From Mesorhizobium muleiense (GTDB taxonomy: Bacteria > Pseudomonadota > Alphaproteobacteria > Rhizobiales > Rhizobiaceae): 64,000 nt of DNA. How positions within the stretch are numbered: position 1 is the stretch's first letter; every line of letters begins with the position of its first letter. The notes beneath the pieces were generated by a model. It was not told the DNA's origin and ran no database searches. It worked only from the letters and a program-made list of their open reading frames with translations. Below are positions 59,778 to 64,000 of the stretch, piece by piece. Location of the stretch: contig NZ_FNEE01000020.1 of the NCBI RefSeq assembly GCF_900099905.1, forward strand, positions 41,253 through 105,252, read 5' to 3'. Made by a program: the position numbers and the translations under genes.

Positions 59778-61457
59778 ATGGCCGAAGTGAAGTCCGACAT
59801 CGAGATCGCGCGCGCCGCCGACAAGAAGCAGATCCAGGCGATCGGCCAGAAGATCGGCATTCCAAGCGAGCATCTTTTGCCTTACGGCCACGACAAGGCG
59901 AAGATCTCGGCCGAGTTCATCAAGTCGGTGAAGGCAAACAAGGACGGCAAGCTGATCCTCGTCACCGCCATCAACCCGACGCCGGCCGGCGAAGGCAAGA
60001 CGACGACGACGGTGGGCCTCGGCGACGGTCTCAACCGTATCGGCAAGAAGGCCATCGTCTGCATCCGCGAGGCCTCGCTCGGGCCGAATTTCGGCGTCAA
60101 GGGCGGCGCTGCCGGCGGCGGCTATGCGCAGGTCGTGCCGATGGAGGACATGAACCTCCACTTCACCGGCGATTTCCATGCCATCACCACGGCACATAAT
60201 TTGCTTTCGGCGCTGATCGACAACCACATCTACTGGGGCAACGAACTCGGCATCGACATCCGCCGCGTCGTCTGGCGCCGCGTCATGGACATGAACGACC
60301 GCGCACTGCGCGAGATCATTTGCTCGCTCGGCGGCGTCGCCAACGGTTTTCCGCGCGAGGGCGGCTTTGACATCACCGTCGCCTCGGAGGTCATGGCGAT
60401 CCTGTGCCTCGCCACCGACCTGAAGGATTTGGAAAAGCGCCTCGGCGACATCATCGTCGCCTATCGCCGCGACAAGTCGGCCGTCTATGCCCGCGACCTC
60501 AAGGCCGACGGCGCCATGGCCGTGCTGCTCAAGGACGCCATGCAGCCCAACCTCGTGCAGACGCTGGAGAACAACCCGGCCTTCGTCCATGGCGGCCCCT
60601 TCGCCAACATCGCGCACGGCTGCAACTCGGTCGTCGCCACCACGACTGCGCTAAAACTTGCCGACTATGTCGTCACCGAAGCCGGTTTCGGCGCCGATCT
60701 CGGTGCCGAAAAGTTCTTCGACATCAAGTGCCGCAAGGCCGGCCTGAAGCCGGCGGCCACGGTCATCGTCGCCACCGTGCGCGCCATGAAGATGAATGGC
60801 GGCGTCAAGAAGGAAGACCTCGGCAAGGAGAACGTCGAGGCGGTGAAGAAGGGCTGCGCCAATCTCGGCCGTCACATCGAGAATGTCAGGCAGTTCGGCG
60901 TGCCTGCGGTGGTCGCCATCAACCATTTCTATTCCGACACCGACGCTGAAATCAGGGCGATGAAGGACTACGTCGCCTCGATGGGCGAAGAGGCGATCCT
61001 GTGCAAGCACTGGGCCCACGGCTCGGCCGGCATCGAGGAACTCGCCAACAAGGTGGTGACACTCGCCGAATCCGGCTCCTCGCAGTTTGCGCCGCTCTAT
61101 CCCGACGCCATGCCGCTGTTCGAGAAGATCAACACCATCGTCCAGCGCATCTATCGCGGTTCCGAAGCGATCGCCGACAAATCGGTGCGCGACCAGCTCC
61201 ACGCCTGGGAGCACGCCGGCTACGGCAATTTGCCGGTCTGCATGGCCAAGACGCAATATTCGTTCTCGACCGATCCGAACCTACGCGGCGCGCCGACCGG
61301 CCACACTGTGCCGGTGCGCGAGGTCAGGCTGTCTGCCGGCGCCGGCTTCATCGTCGTCATCTGCGGCGAGGTCATGACCATGCCCGGGCTGCCCAAGGCA
61401 CCGTCCTCGGAGAAGATATTCCTGAACGAGATGGGCCAGATCGAAGGCCTGTTCTGA
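59778..61457 (+). CDS. fhs: Formate-tetrahydrofolate ligase
   Basis: The 559-residue enzyme makes 10-formyl-tetrahydrofolate from formate, THF and ATP. The P-loop PTPAGEGKTT at 68-77, GPNFGVKGGAAGGGYAQVVPMEDMNLHFTGD and FVHGGPFANIAHGCNS are diagnostic. The length is normal. It is used in one-carbon metabolism and formate assimilation. folD is not adjacent. Confidence 0.97.
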   Translation: MAEVKSDIEIARAADKKQIQAIGQKIGIPSEHLLPYGHDKAKISAEFIKSVKANKDGKLILVTAINPTPAGEGKTTTTVGLGDGLNRIGKKAIVCIREASLGPNFGVKGGAAGGGYAQVVPMEDMNLHFTGDFHAITTAHNLLSALIDNHIYWGNELGIDIRRVVWRRVMDMNDRALREIICSLGGVANGFPREGGFDITVASEVMAILCLATDLKDLEKRLGDIIVAYRRDKSAVYARDLKADGAMAVLLKDAMQPNLVQTLENNPAFVHGGPFANIAHGCNSVVATTTALKLADYVVTEAGFGADLGAEKFFDIKCRKAGLKPAATVIVATVRAMKMNGGVKKEDLGKENVEAVKKGCANLGRHIENVRQFGVPAVVAINHFYSDTDAEIRAMKDYVASMGEEAILCKHWAHGSAGIEELANKVVTLAESGSSQFAPLYPDAMPLFEKINTIVQRIYRGSEAIADKSVRDQLHAWEHAGYGNLPVCMAKTQYSFSTDPNLRGAPTGHTVPVREVRLSAGAGFIVVICGEVMTMPGLPKAPSSEKIFLNEMGQIEGLF

Positions 61458-61510
61458 GGGCTCGCGGCGACTGGCTGATCGACCAGCGCGTCGACCAATT
61501 CTCAATGTCG

Positions 61511-61686
61511 GCGCCGCCCCTCATCTGCCTGCCGGCATCTTCTCCCCGTGAACGGGGAGAAGGGGCTGGCCGCAACCTCGGCACGCATTCTGCAACGCTG
61601 TAGATTGGCGAAATCGGCGATGACGGCATCTTTCTCCCCGTCACTATACGGGGAGAAATGCCCGGCAGGGCAATGAGGGGCGGCGC
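61511..61686. mobile_element. 176-base MITE-like element, intact copy
   Basis: The ends GCGCCGCCCCTCATCTGCCT and, read in reverse, GCGCCGCCCCTCATTGCCCT form about 38 bases of near-perfect terminal inverted repeat. No coding capacity is present. A second copy at 63531-63648 is interrupted by an IS-like end, showing it is a dispersed element. Confidence 0.82.
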
Positions 61687-61746
61687 TGATTTCAACGATT
61701 GTCCTTGGTAAAGGAACGCCGGAGACGCCTGAACATCCAAGTTCGC

Positions 61747-62394
61747 CTAAGCGGCGCTCCGCGCCAGCGCGCGCTGGTTGGAGGCGTAGGGCGTATCGCG
61801 CTCGGGCAGCACGCCAGTCTTCAGGCAGTCGATCCATTCGGCGGTCTTGAGAACGGCGGCGAAGCGCGACTGCAGGACAACCGTCACCACGCGATGGATG
61901 TCCTCGGCCGAGGCGTAGCCGGCGCTGTTGGCATAGGGCAGCGACCCCGTTGCATCCGACAGGAACTCGACCGCAAAGCCCATATGGACGGCGTGGATGA
62001 CCGTCGACAGATCGCAATTATGCGTCATGTAGCCGATGACCGTAATCGTATCGATAGCGTTGGCGCGCAACCATTCCTCGAGGTCGGTGCCGGTGAAGGC
62101 GCTTGGCAAGGTCTTTTCGATGGTGTGGTCACGGTTTCGCCTCGCGATCTCGGGATGCAATTCGGCGCCATGGCTGCCCTTGGCGAAGACCGGTGAGGTT
62201 TCCGGCGCCAACTGCTTGACGACCACCACCTTGACGCCTGCCTCGGCGGCAGCGTCCATGGCGCGCGCCACATTGGCGACGGTGTCGCGGAAGGGCGGGT
62301 GCTTGATGGCGAGATTGCCGCCGTCATAGTCGTTCTGAACGTCGACGACGATGAGGGCACGGCGTGGCGCTTTGCCTTTGGCTGAGTCCGACAT
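61747..62394 (-). CDS. Isochorismatase-family cysteine hydrolase
   Basis: The 215-residue protein carries the Asp-Lys-Cys triad of the family: Asp in LIVVDVQNDYD, Lys in IEKTLPSAF and Cys in GYMTHNCDLST. Members cleave amides, imines or vinyl ethers; nicotinamidase and isochorismatase are relatives. The substrate is unknown. It is divergent from a GlxA-type regulator, which probably controls it. Confidence 0.92.
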   Translation of the reverse strand: MSDSAKGKAPRRALIVVDVQNDYDGGNLAIKHPPFRDTVANVARAMDAAAEAGVKVVVVKQLAPETSPVFAKGSHGAELHPEIARRNRDHTIEKTLPSAFTGTDLEEWLRANAIDTITVIGYMTHNCDLSTVIHAVHMGFAVEFLSDATGSLPYANSAGYASAEDIHRVVTVVLQSRFAAVLKTAEWIDCLKTGVLPERDTPYASNQRALARSAA

Positions 62395-62455
62395 GGAGCT
62401 TTCCTTTCCCGTTGACATTGATGGATCGAGCATAGACTCGGCATCAGGCCGCAAA

Positions 62456-62494
62456 AGTGTCCCGATTGACATAGTTCGAAATAATTGGGACATT
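62456..62494. promoter_or_regulatory. Inverted repeat between the hydrolase and regulator genes
   Basis: AGTGTCCCGATT (62456-62467) and AATTGGGACATT (62483-62494) are inverted with about 10 of 12 matches and a 15-base spacer. It lies 13 bases before the regulator start and about 62 bases before the hydrolase start. It fits an operator for the AraC-type regulator. Confidence 0.6.
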
Positions 62495-62506
62495 CCGGAA
62501 ACTCTC

Positions 62507-63496
62507 ATGGTGCTTATCATGGCCGATCCGATCGTTGCCGCCATCGCCTTCGATGGCATCAGCCCGTTCCACCTCTCCGTGCCCTGCCTTGTATTCGCAG
62601 AGGATCGCACGACGCTCGGCCTGCCGCGCTTCGAGTTCCGGGTCTGCGCGATTGAGGGCGGGCCGATCCGCACCGATGCGGGGCTGACCATCAGCGTCCC
62701 GCACGGGCTTTCCGCGCTTGATGACGCCGACATCGTCATCGTGCCCAGCTGGAAGAACCTCGAAGTCGCACCGCCGGCGGCACTGATCGAGGCGCTGCGT
62801 CGCGCGCACCGGCGCGGCGCGCTGATTGTCGGATTGTGCTTGGGAACGTTCGCTGTTGCGGCGACCGGCCTGCTTTCGGGGCGGCGAGCCGCGACGCATT
62901 GGGCTTTTTCCGACCAGCTGCAGACACTCTATCCCGACATTCTCGTCGAGCCGGAGGTGCTCTACATCGACAACGGCGATGTCGTGACCTCGGCCGGTGT
63001 CGCCGCCGGGCTCGACTGCTGTCTCCACATCATACGGGCCCGCTATGGCGCGGAGGCGGCACTCCGGCTTGCCCGGCAGATCGTGCTTTCTCCTCATCGG
63101 CAGGGCGGACAGGCACAGTTCATAGAACGTCCGATCGCCAGGACCGAAAATGCCGACCGCTTCACCCACGCCATCGACACCGTGCGCCAGACGTTACACG
63201 CGACGCACAGCCTGGACAGCGTCGCCGCTACCGCCGGCCTCACCCGCCGGACATTCACGCGCCGCTTCCAGAAAACAATCGGCACCAGCTTCGGCGACTG
63301 GCTGACCGACCAGCGCGTCGCGCTGGCGCAGCGGCTGCTGGAAGTAACGGAAAAATCAATGGACACGGTTGCCTTCGAGGCCGGCTTCGGCAGCGCCACC
63401 TCGCTGCGCCAGCATTTTGCGGCGCGGCTCAGAACCACGCCCGCGCAGTACCGCCGCGAATTCTCGAAGAACGCTCAGGAGCGCGTCGCAAGATAG
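62507..63496 (+). CDS. GlxA-type regulator (DJ-1/PfpI plus AraC)
   Basis: The 329-residue protein has an N-terminal DJ-1/PfpI domain (about 5-165; GALIVGLCLGTFAVAATGLLSG with the nucleophile-position cysteine, and VVTSAGVAAGLDCCLHII) and a C-terminal AraC HTH domain (LDSVAATAGLTRRTFTRRFQKTIGTSFGDWL). It is a likely transcriptional activator of the adjacent hydrolase. ATG 62507 is chosen; 62519 or an upstream start at 62393 are alternatives. Confidence 0.88.
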   Translation: MVLIMADPIVAAIAFDGISPFHLSVPCLVFAEDRTTLGLPRFEFRVCAIEGGPIRTDAGLTISVPHGLSALDDADIVIVPSWKNLEVAPPAALIEALRRAHRRGALIVGLCLGTFAVAATGLLSGRRAATHWAFSDQLQTLYPDILVEPEVLYIDNGDVVTSAGVAAGLDCCLHIIRARYGAEAALRLARQIVLSPHRQGGQAQFIERPIARTENADRFTHAIDTVRQTLHATHSLDSVAATAGLTRRTFTRRFQKTIGTSFGDWLTDQRVALAQRLLEVTEKSMDTVAFEAGFGSATSLRQHFAARLRTTPAQYRREFSKNAQERVAR

Positions 63497-63530
63497 CTCC
63501 AACTCATGTAGGAAATCACCGTCGATGTCG

Positions 63531-63648
63531 GCGCTGCCCCTCATCTGCCTGCCGGCATCTCTCCCCGTACAGCGACGGGGAGAAGGGGCTGGCCGCAACC
63601 TCGGTACCCTTTCTGCAGCGCTGGTGATTTGCGAAATCGCCGATGACG
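63531..63648. mobile_element. Truncated second copy of the 176-base element
   Basis: The copy matches 61511-61626 from GCGCTGCCCCTCATCTGCCT through GCGATGACG, then stops at 63648 where an IS-like terminal sequence begins. The remaining part presumably lies beyond the IS, outside the window. Confidence 0.78.
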
Positions 63649-64000
63649 TGTCCAGTTGATAGATGGGTAACACTTTGAACCGGATACATGGGTTACAGTT
63701 TTCCCCCTGTCGTGTCCGCCGCAGCGCCAAGCGGTTTGGTTGGCGCGGCGCTGCGGCGGACAAGCTTCATGCGCCTCGTGTCGAGGATCCCGAGCGGGTG
63801 GGCATGGAAGTTGAGCGCCCATTGGCCATCCTCCTCGGTTTCGGTGGCGGCGACCGCTTCGCCGGCCAGCGTCTTGGAAACGTAGACGAAGCCGCCGTTC
63901 CACCTGATCTCGCCATTGTGGCGCACGCTGCGCACTGCCGCCTCGGCCGGATAGTCGGGCTCGGGCGGTGTCGCGGGCATGGCGCGCGACGACGGGCGGT
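63649..64000 (-). mobile_element. IS481-like insertion sequence, right part
   Basis: The end reads TGTCCAGTTGATAGATGGGT from 63649, typical of IS481-family terminal repeats, followed by GTAACAC and a second TAACCCATGTATCC stretch. The transposase frame (63693 onward) runs off the right edge on the minus strand. The element was inserted in the repeat at 63531-63648; its other end and the target duplication lie outside. Confidence 0.75.
63693..64000 (-). CDS. IS481-like transposase, C-terminal part (partial)
   Basis: The frame remains open to the right edge, so only the last 102 codons or so are visible. The sequence YPAEAAVRSVRHNGEIRWNG, then VAATETEEDGQWALNF and LGILDTRRMKLV matches the C-terminal beta region of IS481/IS3-type integrases, beyond the DDE catalytic core. 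It ends at a TAA near the IS terminus. Confidence 0.78.
   Translation of the reverse strand, partial: RPSSRAMPATPPEPDYPAEAAVRSVRHNGEIRWNGGFVYVSKTLAGEAVAATETEEDGQWALNFHAHPLGILDTRRMKLVRRSAAPTKPLGAAADTTGGKL

Noticed and set aside
15167..63648. The short repeats considered as a CRISPR array
   Set aside because: The copies are dispersed, palindromic and of unequal length, with no regular spacers and no cas genes nearby.

Overview
The window reads as chromosomal DNA of a Mesorhizobium-like alphaproteobacterium (Hyphomicrobiales). The evidence is the high GC content with G/C at third codon positions, rhizobial protein versions (a choXWV choline importer, a long L25/Ctc, a ClpS2-type adaptor, separate cytochrome b and c1 genes), and many copies of short palindromic intergenic repeats of the kind that litter rhizobial genomes. 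I saw no rRNA, tRNA or CRISPR array. Most genes are housekeeping and are packed in short operons.

Layout. 0.3-2.6 kb: a secreted NTF2-like protein, a ybjN-csaA pair and ubiK, all leftward. 2.7-8.5 kb: lgt, a MidA-like methyltransferase, pgeF and a metal-ligand-poor M24 protein in overlapping order, then a lipoprotein and prs. 8.6-12.3 kb: two divergent regulator/membrane-protein pairs with visible operators (AraC/MFS and ArsR-rhodanese/DUF2938-like). 12.6-17.5 kb: rplY-pth-ychF, corA and two MaoC hydratases. 17.7-21.3 kb: apt and the petABC cytochrome bc1 operon. 21.6-28.4 kb: two cupins, then a 1541-residue cyclase/STAND-ATPase/WD40 protein and a small DUF6665-like gene. 28.4-32.3 kb: two tandem half-ABC exporters. 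33.1-39.2 kb: trmL, soxR with its operator, hemF, small DUF1344 and DUF1059 genes, and a leftward DUF1285-nudix-cca operon. 39.3-46.1 kb: a MoxR/DUF58/DUF4159/VWA-like operon. 46.1-51.0 kb: a VOC-family gene inserted beside clpS with a duplicated clpS tail, then choXWV. 51.2-58.9 kb: tdk and a five-gene operon built around an unusual AAA+ ATPase. 59.1-64.0 kb: an NTF2-like protein, fhs, a cysteine hydrolase divergent from a GlxA-type regulator, and the end of an IS481-like element inserted in a repeat.

Best candidates for something undescribed are: the five-gene AAA+ operon at 52.0-58.9 kb (coiled-coil protein, unknown, ATPase, unknown, DUF2333 membrane protein); the single-chain cyclase-nSTAND-transmembrane-double-propeller protein at 23.2-27.9 kb, whose adenine-selecting lysine is missing; a tandemly amplified start-codon region with a small overlapping upstream reading frame before the Nudix gene; and a SoxR-type promoter that faces no intact target gene. 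Repeats have also entered three operons (petB-petC, choX-choW and the AAA+ operon) and supplied the stop codon of cca.
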